Positions 11,690-34,500 of a DNA stretch of 64,000 nucleotides are shown here, in pieces; the first letter of the stretch is position 1, and each line of letters begins with the position of its first letter. Source of the DNA: Onchocerca volvulus (lineage: Eukaryota > Nematoda > Chromadorea > Rhabditida > Onchocercidae); the NCBI GenBank assembly GCA_000499405.2, contig HG738139.1, forward strand, positions 12,176,398 through 12,240,397. Direction: 5' to 3'. Both the position numbers and the translations under genes were made by a program. Under the pieces are notes generated by a model that searched no databases, was not told the DNA's origin, and saw only the letters and a program-made list of their open reading frames with translations.

Positions 11690-11896
11690 TCAGTCTAATC
11701 TTTCCTGAATGTACCACCCACTAAATTTTATTGTGCCATTTGCTCTACTTAATTTTTCTATGCCTTCTATATCTTTATCTATTTTCAATGGAGCAGTCTC
11801 TCCGAGAGAGTAAGGTACAAATAATTTGCCCGGGAGTCCAACCAAAGTACTGTTTATCAGCAATACAAGAACCGCCGAGTACCCATTTTGGAGCAC
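11690..11896 (-). pseudogene. Unrecognised ORF fragment inside the bacterial-like insert
   Basis: Open frame of 68 codons on the minus strand, with a hydrophobic start (SAVLVLLINSTLVGLPGKLF) and an end reading FSGWYIQERLD. I do not recognise the family. It lies beside the cytochrome c1-like fragment in the same insert, so it may also be a bacterial gene remnant. Confidence 0.3.
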
Positions 11897-11930
11897 ATAG
11901 TTTTACTTCAAATTAATGATATCTTCCCTA

Positions 11931-12167
11931 ATAAAGATTGATAAAGTATATAAAAAAGTTTGTGCTACTTGTCATCCAAAGAATGAGGTGGCGTTCCGTA
12001 ACTTGTAAGATGTCGATTTTTCTGACGAAGATATAAAACAGATTGCAGCTTCTTATCAAGTTGAAGATGATCCAGATGATCTAGGCGAAATGTTCTATAG
12101 ACTTGGGATATCTTCAGATTATCTGAACTGCACAGAAGCTGATGCTTTAAAGGGTACTTTTAGATAG
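11931..12167 (+). pseudogene. petC: Cytochrome c1 (petC)-like fragment, rickettsial type, decayed
   Basis: Frame reads KVYKKVCATCHPKNEVAFRNL, a TAA stop, then DVDFSDEDIKQIAASYQVE and DDPDDLGEMFYRLGISSDYL. The CxxCH haem-binding motif, the FRNL that follows, the acidic helix and the D-GEMF-R-G--SD block are in the order and spacing of cytochrome c1 of the bc1 complex. The wording after CxxCH resembles alphaproteobacterial/rickettsial PetC more than the animal mitochondrial protein, from recalled family similarity. There is one in-frame stop, no N- or C-terminal part and no intron, so it cannot make a working protein. It is most simply a nuclear copy of a Wolbachia gene. Confidence 0.65.
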
Positions 12168-12185
12168 CAACAAATTTTAATAGAA

Positions 12186-12313
12186 ATAAAAAAGAAACAC
12201 TTAACGTTTCAAATAATACTATTTATAAAGACAACAACGTTCAGGAAGTTAAAATACTTTTAGATTCTATAGGTCAGAAAGGAAAATTAGAGATATTAAG
12301 CAAGATCATTTAA
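12186..12313 (+). pseudogene. Possible ankyrin-like fragment
   Basis: About 42 open codons containing DNNVQEVKILLDSIGQKGKL, with the V-E-V-K-x-LLD spacing of an ankyrin helix pair. It is short and flanked by stops. It follows the petC-like fragment in the same insert. Family assignment is weak. Confidence 0.3.
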
Positions 12314-12599
12314 GATAAACAATTAGATATAAGATTCTTTAAAATAACAAGCTGAAGTTATAAATATCCTCTTGGATAGAGGAAAATCAACGTTCTAAGT
12401 AATAACATTGTAGTAGTAATGATTCAATAGTTATTAAATTACTTTTGGAATATATAGATAGATGATACATACAAATTAAAAGCTGATATAAGAAATCTTT
12501 CAGAAATAACTAAAAAAAGCAAATTACTATTTAAGGAAGTTCTTAGAAAAAGCTCTTCAAGTTAAAGTAGATTTCCAAAACTTAACCTAATTATTCTAT

Positions 12600-13085
12600 A
12601 TTAATAAAAAGTTTATTGTTTTTGTTGTTCCATTGTCAACATTTTTTATCGTCCCATTGTCTATGTAGATATAGAGATTGTGTGGTTTGTCGATTTTAGA
12701 ATACGCAATATATAATGCGAGAAGTAATCCGTCTCTAGATTTAAACCGCACAGTTCTAAGGATTGGCCTTGAACTTTGTAATGATGATTGCAAACACAAA
12801 TTGAATTAGGAATTGCAATTGCTTAAATTGAAATGGCATATCCGTAGTAATCACTGCAATGCAGAAATGAGAATATCTTCACCTTTGAAAAATCCTGTTA
12901 AGACTGTGTTTCTATGACGTTAACTTTTTTATTGCAAGCCATGTGCCCTTTGCAAAAGCTTTGACAGGTTGATATTTCGCAACATGATAATTGACACGCC
13001 GATTTTCAATTGCAGCATGTGCGATGGCATCTCTGGCAGATTGAGAATTCAAATGATTAATCGCTTCATCTGCTTCCATAAAGTG
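12600..13085 (-). pseudogene. Helitron helicase C-terminal remnant (H1)
   Basis: Read right to left: EADEAINHL, KGTWLAIKKL (family: NGTRLIVKKL), then GEDIL-type, QF-type and ALYIAYSKIDKPHNLYIYI fragments. The last matches the end of Pif1-type Helitron helicases (LYVACSRVGKP...). Frameshifts break it into pieces. Confidence 0.75.
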
Positions 13086-13108
13086 TAGACGGACTTGTAT
13101 ATGAATGC

Positions 13109-13690
13109 ATGTATCGCAAAGCCCATGTATCATATTTTTCATTACAACTTCATGCAAATCCTTATCTAGGTTCGATATTCGGTATTTCAGTCTATATTAC
13201 ATCATCGCTTTCGTTCGAAATAATTTTTTTATACAGCCAGATTAGTATACGTGCGTGTGACAATCCTCTATTTACCATTCCACTGAGTACATCCAATAGC
13301 GCACAGATCCAAATACTTTATGTTTTATCATGAAATCATCAGCGATTTCAGCTTCTTCTGAGAACACGATGTAATGTTTATCCGTTGATAATTGTCCAGG
13401 AAGTAAAAGTTTTTGTACATCGTCCCAAGCTTGATTGCAAGTAAATATAATGAATAGGTCTGGACGCCCATTAACGAACATAAATGCGCAATTGCATCCT
13501 GAGCGTACTCATGCATATAACGTGAACTGCCTACATATGAAGATGGCAAAATCGTTAATCTTCCAATATTAGTTACCGTCACTTACAATTGCATCTCGCA
13601 ACTAACTGTATTCTTCGCAGCCAAGCTTCGTCTGATTCAAATGGATGAATATCAGATGTTCTGTTTCAATTTTTGCATACATATCTACGA
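13109..13690 (-). pseudogene. Helitron Rep (helicase-like N-terminal) domain remnant (H1)
   Basis: Read right to left in several frames: NQTKLGCEEYS, NIGRLTILPSSYVGSSRYMH, GRPDLFIIFTCNQAWDDVQK, KLLLPGQLSTDKH, FGSVRYWMYSVEW, a degraded PHAHILIW-type HxH block (CHTHVY), and VVMKNMIHGLC. This is the order of blocks in the Rep endonuclease of animal Helitrons. It is broken by frameshifts and joined directly to helicase tail sequence near 13100. Confidence 0.8.
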
Positions 13691-13990
13691 TATATTGGTG
13701 AAACAAACTGACGGCATTTCAAAATGTGATTGTCTTCATTCTCTCAAATCATTAATCGGTATTTTTGAAATGTGTGATTGAAATAGTTTTTATTTTTTCT
13801 GTGGAATTTTCAGATGGTATTTTTTGCAACGCATCAATTATGACCTTTTATGATGCGACAATATAATGCTAGAAAACAGTGAAATCTTCAAATGATGAAT
13901 GAGGAAAATGAATTTAATAAATAAAAAGTTTTTTTATATAAAATGCCAATAAAATAGCTTTATAATAAACAGCAGATTTCATATGTTGCC

Positions 13991-14630
13991 TGCTTTCCAT
14001 ACTTTCTGTACACGACTCATGAAATTTCGTTAAATACACATTTTGATATCTCAGCTGAGCATTATTCATCAATATCATCTTAAGGTCCGTTGGTTTCAGA
14101 TGTTCAGATTCTGATTATGAAAAGCATTCAGATGGCAAAGTCAGAATCTAAGATAAATTATAGTCCAAAAATTAATCAAAATTTGAAACTAAAAACGATT
14201 ATACAAAAATGTTGTGAGCGAAAAAAGTTGGAAATGAAAAAAAAAAAAAAAAAAAGAAAGATTACGTATATGTTTCAACGATTTTTGAACTCTTATTGAA
14301 AATTACATAATTTTTTAAACGAAAGGCTGAAATAAAATATTATAAAACTATTATCATGCTGAATGTTTGGAAAATAGCATTGATAAATGTAAAGTTTCTG
14401 AATTTTTCGAGTTTCGCAGAATAAAATCCATAACATATGAAACAAGAATAAAATGGTAAAATTTGATGTTTAATCGCATATTCAAAAAATGAATCTTCAT
14501 TCAATGGAAAGATGAAATTGTCAAAAAATGTACAGTAATCTCTTTTGTTCATCTCTGCTGTCAGGATGCTACATAGTAATTTTTGCATGTTAATTAATTG
14601 GATCATTCAAAATTTGAACCAAAGTTTGTT
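13991..14630. repeat. Cullin 5' flank, older repeated part
   Basis: No gene. Segments align with 25840-26364 (before copy B) and partly with 24160-24560, at clearly lower identity than the sequence that follows. Similarity to the copy B flank becomes near-perfect at about 14631. Confidence 0.65.
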
Positions 14631-15106
14631 ACTGATGACACGTAATCATTGCAGTATATAAATTCTTAAATTTCGAAATACTTCATTTTACCTTTTATTT
14701 CGAAGTACTTCATTTTTTGCTTTTGTCGCAAATGTCACCTTCTATAATCGTTTCCAACACTTTTGTACCAAATTATATGCATTTATTTCGAAAAGTTTGA
14801 CGAGTTTCTTTCCTCAATCTTACCTACAAACAATTGACAAGATTTTACAAATTTTGCATGTTGCTCCTGATAATTGCAACAATGCTTATTTCTTGAGAAG
14901 CTAGTTAGTTCAAAAATTTATTAATTGTGATTTTCAGCTAAATTTATGAGAAAAGTTAAATTATACATGGAAGGATCTGAAATTTTTTCCAAATTATTAT
15001 GAAATGTTCTATAAAATGCGTATAATATAGCAAGTTTGAATTGTTTAATTAAAATTATAAGCACGTGATTAATGATTGCATGTTGCACTGCAATTTTATT
15101 AGTTCT

Positions 15107-15120
15107 TTTTTATTTTTTAG
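15107..15120 (+). promoter_or_regulatory. Probable spliced-leader acceptor of cullin copy A
   Basis: tttttattttttag ends at 15120, 34 bases before the ATG at 15155. The equivalent in copy B ends at about 26854. It supports translation from the leader exon. Confidence 0.45.
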
Positions 15121-15154
15121 GAAAATAATCGCTCATATTTGGAAATTCACGCAA

Positions 15155-21102
<5,948 letters not shown>

Positions 21103-22055
21103 AATAATTTTTCTAATTTATGGATTAAAAAAGCATCTAGTAAAATGAGGTTTTGTATTTTCATTGCTGCTGTGTGCAACTACACATCTGTTATTTTTTC
21201 CGGTATTGATATTATGTTTCTTATTGCCCTTTGCTATCTTATATTACCAATAAATCTTGTATTAATTCCTGACAAAGTTCCAGGTTTTCTTTGCTTTGAG
21301 ATTTTTAAATTTTGCGAAATTTCGAATTATACTATGAAAATTCCATGTTAATTGAAGTATTTTTCATCCAAATATTTGAAATGCTCATTTGCTTTATTTG
21401 ATGAAATAAACGGTGCAATCGTAATGAAATAAATGAAATAAACTGATGAGGATTTTAATTTAACTTGGTATTTTTCTTTTTCTTTTTTTTTACCAATCAT
21501 AAATAGAATTTCGTGATTGTAGCTTGTGGAAGGTTTTTTTGTTAGGGATTCGATTTGGTACAGATAATTTTGTTGTTTAATTCAAGTCCTGGATATGAAG
21601 AATTTGGTTGATGGCAACTATGATATTAAATCGATGAATATCAATTATACAATCGATAGTTGAATCTTTTACAAGACCGAAGCTTAGATTTTCTTTGATA
21701 GGAGGAAAGTTATCTGAAGATTGTAGACAGTTTGAACTTTTCAAAGGGAAGTCTTGTTATAAGTAGTTTGAATTTTAGGAAGTTATTCGCGGGTTAGAGA
21801 CATTTGAACTTCCCTTCGGTAAGTTTATAGGGATTTATAGGTATTGGGAAGAATCGTTTGTGGAATAGCGACCTGATTACAGGAACGAATGTTCTGATTT
21901 ATCAGAGCAAATGATTAATTAATGAATGAATTTCCTCTAATGAGAACCGTTTCTATTTCACAGTGAAGTTATTACTTCATTTTACCAAAGCAGCGCACAA
22001 TTTACAATATATTAATTACCGCTTAAAGGTCAAAAATTTGCATATACAAAGATAT

Positions 22056-22141
22056 TTCTATAATACAATATTTCGGTTTTTCCAATAAAGATTATCAATT
22101 CTATAATACAATATTTCGGTTTTTCCAATAAAGATTATCAA
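22056..22141 (+). repeat. Perfect tandem duplication, 2 x 43 bases
   Basis: The unit starting ttctataatacaatatttcg is repeated without a difference at 22056 and 22099, so it is a recent event. Confidence 0.95.
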
Positions 22142-22354
22142 AGTTTTGCAAATATTAGAACTCGACATTGTTTTCAGAAGGAAATTTGAATTTTCCACTA
22201 CCAGCTTTCACTTTTAGGAATATCTTACTTGCTACTCTTTAAAAAAGTAGCATGAATTTTTAAGGAAACCATATTTTATTCTGTCAACTGATTTTCATTA
22301 CAATTCATTTGTTTTAATAATTTTTGAGAAGTTTGAAATTGATTTATCTAGTAA

Positions 22355-22476
22355 GTAAGGCCAAGGGCAAGCAATTACTATATGGCTTAATTTGTCATGC
22401 ATTTGTTGACGATATTTGTGGCTAACAAACGTATGACAAATTAAGCTATCCAGTGATTGCACCCTTTTGGCCTTAT
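22355..22476. repeat. Long foldback in cullin 3' flank, copy A
   Basis: Arms of about 55 bases (TAAGGCCAAGG... to ATTTGTTGAC; GCTAACAAACG... to CCTTAT) pair with mismatches. It is the diverged counterpart of 2502-2622. The small reverse ORF at 22298-22489 is a by-product. Confidence 0.75.
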
Positions 22477-22744
22477 TTATATTTATCAATCAGCAAAGCA
22501 TTTTTGGTCTTATTTTTCAAGTAATTAAATTCCGATCTAGTACCATATTTTTGTCTTTACATTTTTTTTGAAAAATTTTTACCCGTTTTAATTAACTATT
22601 TGATTGTTTTTTTATTGTTTTGGTGAGAGAAATGGAATATTTTGAATCCCTAGTATCTTTACATTCGTTCCCGAATTTTTCTGAATTTAATTCACAAAGT
22701 AAGTATAGTTTCGGAAAATCTTTTTTAATGAGATTTAATTTTAT

Positions 22745-24060
22745 ATGAAATACTAGCTCGACTCGACCAATCGATGGCCGGATTCATTCAGTTTTATATA
22801 AATAAAAATGTAAAAAAAAATAAAAATGTTTGTGCAAAATCTTAAAGCTCTGAAAATCTTCATTGATTGCTTCAAAATTTTGACACAATATTAAATTCGA
22901 ATACGCGCATGGTTTTATATATTTTTTATATACACGCGTTGCTGTGGTTCAGTCTGGTCAAATGGAGAGAAAAAAAAGAAAAGCGCTCATTTCTAATATG
23001 TTTAATTTCACAATGCTTGTGATTATACAATAATTTTTGTTGTTCCATTGTCTGTATCGATAGAACACGGAACATATAAGTGTTTTGTGAGAAGCAATTC
23101 GTGTCTGAATCTAAATCGCATACTTTTTAACAATGGTCCTGAGCATTATTAATGGTGATTGCAAACACAAATTGAATTGGGAATTGCAATCTCTTAAATT
23201 GAAATGGCATATCCGTAGTAATCATTGCAATGCGAGAAATGAGCACATCTTCACCTTTTAAAGGTCCTGTCAAGATTGTTGCTAAGCAATGCTCATTAAT
23301 TTTTTTACTGTAAGCCACGTGCCGTTGCAAAATTTTGGCTGGTTTATATTTCGAAATTTGATAATTGGTACGCTGATTTTCAATTGCAGTACGTGCGATG
23401 GCATCCCTGACAGATCACGTGAATTCAAAAATTCTGTTGGATAATTAATCGCTTCATATGCTTTCAGAACAATGTCAACGGATTTGTATATAACTGCCTT
23501 GCTTGAATGTTGGAATAAAAAATATTTTAAGTTCGTAGATGTCTTTGTTCTTGACCACAAGAATAGTTTCTTCACTTAGTCAGATGTGATTCTTATAATA
23601 TTATTTATTCCAATATTTGAGTATTAGGAAACTTAAATTCAATTTCAACATTTCCTTTTTTTGACGTCAGTAAATTGCAGAAATTACTAGGCAATGAAAA
23701 TTTGTCTTAAGATCCGATCAATTAGCACTTTTCCGTTCCAATTTCCAGCAGTTGGTGTGAGAATATCTCAGTTGATCCATCGCTTTGCAACTGACACGTA
23801 TATTTGTAGTTAATTTTAACGTTTTTACGTGTTGCCATAAAGTAGAGTTTTTCAGGTAAGCATTTATTTCGTGCACTGGTGTCAGTCGAGGAATTACAGA
23901 TAATATTTGCGGCAACATTAATACGTTCTCAAATGGTCAGAGTTTCCGCGCAAAGCTTGCAATGATCGATCAAGAATCTCGATCGATTCCTTGTGCATCA
24001 TTTTGCATTCATCCCAAACAATAAATTTACATTTCTATAATACTTTTTCCATGTCAGATG
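22745..24060 (-). mobile_element. Degenerate Helitron H2 (helicase part)
   Basis: Reverse-strand remnant of the Pif1-like helicase of a Helitron, plus the distal non-coding end shared with H1 (cgcgttgctgtggttcag near 22935). The Rep domain is absent. It starts where the 3' flank shared with copy 0 ends. Confidence 0.75.
23100..24050 (-). pseudogene. Helitron Pif1-like helicase remnant (H2)
   Basis: Read right to left: KFIVWDECKMMHKESIEILD (Walker B block; family IVWDECTM), ALRGN, TPVHEINAYLKNSTLWQHVK, KLTTNIRV, then AYEAINYPTEFLNS, SGMPSHVLQLKI, CNGTWLTVKKL, ILTGPLKGEDVLISRIAM, MPFQFKRLQFPIQFVFAITI and NNAQ (family NKAQGQ). Block order is that of Helitron helicases, with several frame breaks. 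Confidence 0.85.
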
Positions 24061-24159
24061 CTTTGGAAATGTTGCACTTGAAAGTTTCAATGAATTACAT
24101 ATTCAGTGTAATTTCAAAGCGGAATATTCTTCTCGAATTCTCTTAGTGTACTGATCTAC

Positions 24160-24930
24160 ATGTTTCATTGAATTTTCAGCTCTTATTGAAAAATAAATAA
24201 TTTTTCAATGGAAAGCTAAAATAAAATATTAACAAACTCCTATCATACTAATTATTATCGATTAGTGCCTGGAAAATTGTAATAAAGTTTCTGGATTTTC
24301 TGGATTCCAAAGAATAAATTCCACAGCATATGAGACCAGATTAATATGTTAAGCTTGGTATTTAATCGTATATTCAAAAAATAAATTTCCATTCAATAGA
24401 AGGATGAAATTGTCAAAGAAATTTGCATTAATCTCTATTGTTCAACTCTGGCTGTTGCTGGTGAAACGGGATAATTCTTGTATGTTAATTAACTGAATAA
24501 TCCAAAGTTTGCAAACCAAAGTTTTCTGCTGATGACAGTGAATAATAATTCTCTCTCTTTCATCACCAAATTCTTCACCTCTATTTGTCGTCACAAATGA
24601 TATCTTTTACAGTCATTTCCGATACTTTTATATCAAATTATATGAATTTATTTAAAAAACTTCGGCGAAATTTTTATCTTAATCTTATCTATCAAAAACT
24701 GATAAGATTTTCTGAACAATGCCAATTGTATTGATAATTGCAATAACATTTATTTCAATTCTTAAGAAGTAAGCCGGCTCAAAAGATTCTCAATTTTGTT
24801 TTAATCACTAAAATTTACAAAATTTTTCAATAAGAAGATCATTTTATTAAAATCTTCGACGGATGTTGATAATAAAGTTAGCAAAAGCAATTTAAATTCT
24901 CAAATTTTTGAAAAAAATTATTAGAATGTT
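24160..24930. repeat. Orphan copy of the cullin 5' flank
   Basis: Aligns in pieces, with many changes, to 14290-14930 (for example tttacagtcatttccgatac beside the counterpart near 14740, and cttatctatcaaaaactgat beside 14820). No cullin exon follows it. It reads as the flank of a lost or displaced unit. Confidence 0.6.
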
Positions 24931-25839
24931 AAAAAGAAACTTTACACAATAATTCGGATGAACGCTAAGAAGGAAAAATTCTTCACTTTTTTTTTTGCAC
25001 AGATTCAAAATTTATTCGCAAAATATTACCTCCAGAGCAAATTTGAAATGAAATTGGCAATGGAACAGCAGTTACAAACAACAAAAAATATATAAAACGA
25101 GTGCAGCAAAAACATATATATTCTAGATTCGTTTGGTATAACGCAAATATATACCACTTACGCAAACGTGCACGTATATACGTTTTGAATGGCAAAAATA
25201 TTTGTATAGCAATTTATTTCATTTTGAATTTCTAACAGTTACTTATCAATTTTTTGAAACTTCATTCTTATGCAGCATTCGTATGCAAAAATTAGTTGCG
25301 AAAAAATTTGTTAAACCTACGAAGCTAATAATTTCGCTCACGAAATCATTCATTTATTAAATTCGCTTGATGTAAAAAACAGACCGTTTTCAGAGCAAGC
25401 ATGCCAAAATGCACTCTTTTTTGCTTAGTTATGTGGGTCAATCTATAATTCTAAAACAGGCTCAGGTTATTCTTAAACAATCAAACTTCATTTCATGAAA
25501 AAGCTTGAAATTTATCATATTGCGTTTATTAGAACTTTAGAAAAAATTGAATTATGTGATGAATTTGAACTGTTCATTGTAATGAAACAAAAGGAAATAA
25601 ATGATAGTGCAAGGAGAATTTAATGAAACAAAAGGAAATGATAGTGCAAGGAGAATTTTCTTCATTTTCAAGGATTCCCAAAATGAAAAATAGCCTTCAA
25701 AATCACAAAAATCAAAATAGTTTGATAAAATTGCATCATTTCATGCAACTGCTGAATTGTGTTTTCTCTTGCAATTTGATAATTTTTATGTTTTCAGCGA
25801 TTTTGATGAATTATCTTGTTGTTAAGAAATTAATGTAAG
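24931..25839. other. No gene seen
   Basis: AT-rich DNA with short fortuitous ORFs. It contains a ~40-base imperfect tandem repeat (25581-25658, unit starting aatgaaacaaaaggaaat). Confidence 0.55.
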
Positions 25840-26364
25840 TATGCTGTAATCATTGAAGACAATAAAAAGCATTCAGATGACGACATCAGAAGCTAAAAAG
25901 CATGGTATAGCAAAGAAATTAATCAAGTTCTAAAGTTAAAAATGATCATGCAAATTGTCGCGAGCAAGAACAGTTTGGCATGAAAAAAACAAATTACATG
26001 TATTTTTCATCGATTTTTGGGCTTATATTGAAAATTAAATAATTTCTTAAGCAAAAGACTGAAAACAAAATATTATAAAATTCTTATCATGTTGAGTGTT
26101 GGAAAAATTGCATCGATAAATGTAAAGTTTTTGAATTTTTTAGGTTTCGAAGAATAAAATCCGCAGCATATGAAACAAGAATAATATGGTGAAATTTGAT
26201 GTTTAATCGCATATTCAAAAAAATAAATCTTCATTCAATAAAAGGATGAAATTGTCAAAAAATGTACAGTAATCTTTTTTGTTCATCCCTCCTGTCTGGA
26301 TGCCACATAGTAATTTTTGCATGTTAATTAATTGGATTATTCAAAATTTGGTCCAAAGTTTTTT
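25840..26364. repeat. Cullin 5' flank before copy B, older repeated part
   Basis: Aligns with 14090-14630 with many substitutions, then becomes almost identical from 26365. No gene. Confidence 0.65.
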
Positions 26365-26888
26365 ACTGATGACACGTAATCATTGCAGTATATAAATTCT
26401 TAAATTTCGAAATACTTCATTTTACCTTTAATTTCGAAGTACTTCATTTTTTGCTTTTGTCGCAAATGTCACCTTCTATAATCGTTTCCAACACTTTTGT
26501 ACCAAATTATATGCATTTATTTCGAAAAGTTTGACGAGTTTCTTTCCTCAATCTTACCTACAAACAATTGACAAGATTTTACAAATTTTGCATGTTGCTC
26601 CTGATAATTGCAACAATGCTTATTTCTTGAGAAGCTAGTTAGTTCAAAAATTTATTAATTGTGATTTTCAGCTAAATTTATGAGAAAAGTTAAATTATAC
26701 ATGGAAGGATCTGAAATTTTTTCCAAATTATTATGAAATGTTCTATAAAATGCGTATAATATAGCAAGTTTGAATTGTTTAATTAAAATTATAAGCACGT
26801 GATTAATGATTGCATGTTGCACTGCAATTTTATTAGTACTTTTTTATTTTTTAGGAAAATAATCGCTCATATTTGGAAATTCACGCAA

Positions 26889-32752
<5,864 letters not shown>

Positions 32753-33155
32753 AATAATTTTTCTAATTTATGGATTAAAAAAGCATCTAGTAAAATGAGG
32801 TTTTGTATTTTCATTGCTGCTGTGTGCAACTACACATCTGTTATTTTTTCCGGTATTGATATTATGTTTCTTATTGCCCTTTGCTATCTTATATTACCAA
32901 TAAATCTTGTATTAATTCCTGACAAAGTTCCAGGTTTTCTTTGCTTTGAGATTTTTAAATTTTGCGAAATTTCGAATTATACTATGAAAATTCCATGTTA
33001 ATTGAAGTATTTTTCATCCAAATATTTGAAATGCCCATTTGCTTTATTTGATGAAATAAACGGTGCAATCGTAATGAAATAAATGAAATAAACTGATGAG
33101 GATTTTAATTTAACTTGGTATTTTTCTTTTTCTTTTTTTTACCAATCATAAATAG

Positions 33156-34500
33156 GAATGCCTTCAAATGTCTTTTTGCTCAAACGTTAATTTAGGAATA
33201 TTTGATTGCACAAATGACAAAAGATCAGTCGTTTTGTAATTTTGTTCGACGCAATTCTACATCGAACAAAATCGCAACAGATCGATTCGGTGACGTCATT
33301 CCCAATTGATTGGGAACTTTTTTCGGGATTTGTAAGCACAAATCTTCAATCATTATCAACGCTTCGTTGTAGATTTCTGCTGTGAAATCCATTGTTTGAG
33401 ATTTATACTTCTTTAATAATTCTGTTGGACATGAAGGAGAACAGGCGGTCAATATTATTGCGAACATTATACGAATTTGATTTGCATATGACGTGTTGCA
33501 TGCGTCACTAATACATACATCCCAGTTTTGTTCGTTCTCCAATCAATTCAGAGCTTGACATACACTGCGGAATGTAGCATGTTTATCGCCATTGACAATT
33601 TTTAATTGCTGGAAGGAGTTGGACGAGAACATTTACTAACAGCTTGCGAAGGAAGAAATATTCGCCTTGATTAGAGTGCACGGTGTGCAATCTGCTTATC
33701 GTAGTTTTTTTGAATATACCTGGTTGTCCGTCAACTGCTTCTCCTCCTTTGCGTCGTTAAAATGATTTTCTACTCGCATTCCATGCGTAATACATAGGAG
33801 AAGACTTCCAAATATAACAATGTTTTCGCAAATGCATCATTTTAGCATAATTTAAAGAAAGCAGTATGGATTCAGGGCTATTTGTTGCACAAATACATTG
33901 GCAGCTGTGAAATAAACACGTTATCAATTTTCTAGATATAATGCTAAGTAAAGAATTCGCCATACAACTTCATTGATGCTCATGTATCTTCCAGTCTGAT
34001 GCTGTACGATTTTATCGATATGTAATACTACATTCTCATCACTTCTTTTTGGTTGCGGCTAAAAACTTGACCTTTAGCAACGGAAATAAGAAGCCGTTTA
34101 CAAAGTTTATGATGAATTTGTCCTTTTACTTTGAAAATTGGCATGAGTTGTATTGTCACGATTTCTGCGCCGAACGACGTCATTTGGAAGCAAGAGTTAC
34201 ATTTCCTGGTGATAGGAAATACTATGATTTGGCAATATATCCGGCAAAACAAAGTTTTTGATGGCTCTGGCGATTCTCTAAGAGGCGTATATTTCGTTTC
34301 TCCTTAAATTTCAGAGTCTTGCAATAAGGACACACTTCAATCATAGTGTAGATGAAAACATGCGGGCTCAAACTATAATCATTAGTTGGGTTTTATCGGA
34401 ATTCAAGGCGATTGTAGTTGCGTGATTGCTGAATACGGAGTCGTGTTTGACACTAATCTCCTATTTCTCGATTTCTTCCAGACATTCTCAGCCTGAGGTC
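33156..34500 (-). mobile_element. Degenerate Helitron H3
   Basis: Reverse-strand Helitron protein fragments abut the end of duplication unit B. An N-terminal block (34260-34050) is followed by helicase blocks (33960-33225), with the Rep core missing. Sequence from 34920 to 35180 next to it resembles 13770-13990 beside H1. Confidence 0.7.
33225..34252 (-). pseudogene. Helitron RepHel remnant (H3)
   Basis: Read right to left: MTSFGAEI and MPIFKVKGQIHHK (N-terminal block), then KSSPMYYAWNASRKSF (family: MPRYFTWNA...F), EYFFLR-type fragments, NWDVCISDACNTSYANQIR, MFAIILTACSPSCPTELL and AEIYNEALIMIEDLCLQIPK, then NQLGM. These blocks sit upstream of the ATPase core in Helitron helicases. Stops and frameshifts throughout. 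Confidence 0.8.

Larger units (their letters stand above)
11405..12600. other. Insert of bacterial-like DNA in Helitron H1 (possible nuclear Wolbachia fragment)
   Basis: H1 and H2 align on both sides (H1 tttcgcaatgtttgtag near 11390 and tgttgttccattgtc near 12620; H2 near 23010 and 23035), but H1 has about 1.2 kb more between them. The extra DNA holds a cytochrome c1-like fragment, a short ankyrin-like fragment and an unrecognised reverse ORF, all broken. Intronless, decayed bacterial-type genes in a filarial-like genome suggest transfer from Wolbachia; this is inference. Confidence 0.55.
11041..13990 (-). mobile_element. Degenerate Helitron H1 with internal deletion and foreign insert
   Basis: Reverse-strand coding remnants of a RepHel protein of Helitron rolling-circle transposons: a Rep-side part at about 13690-13109 followed directly by the C-terminal end of the helicase at about 13085-12600. 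Most of the helicase is missing and frames are broken. The distal end (11041-11400) aligns by eye with 22745-23040 of H2. Relative to H2 there is an extra ~1.2 kb at 11405-12600 with bacterial-like sequence. The 13770-13990 end also matches 34920-35180 beside H3 and may be shared flank. Exact Helitron termini were not identified. Confidence 0.75.
21103..22744. other. 3' flank of cullin copy A
   Basis: No solid gene. It holds AATAAA signals at 21405 and shortly after, a small hydrophobic ORF (21145-21351) also present after copies 0 and B, a perfect 43-base tandem repeat and the second foldback. From 21507 it is unrelated to the sequence after copy B, but it continues to resemble the flank of copy 0. 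Confidence 0.7.
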
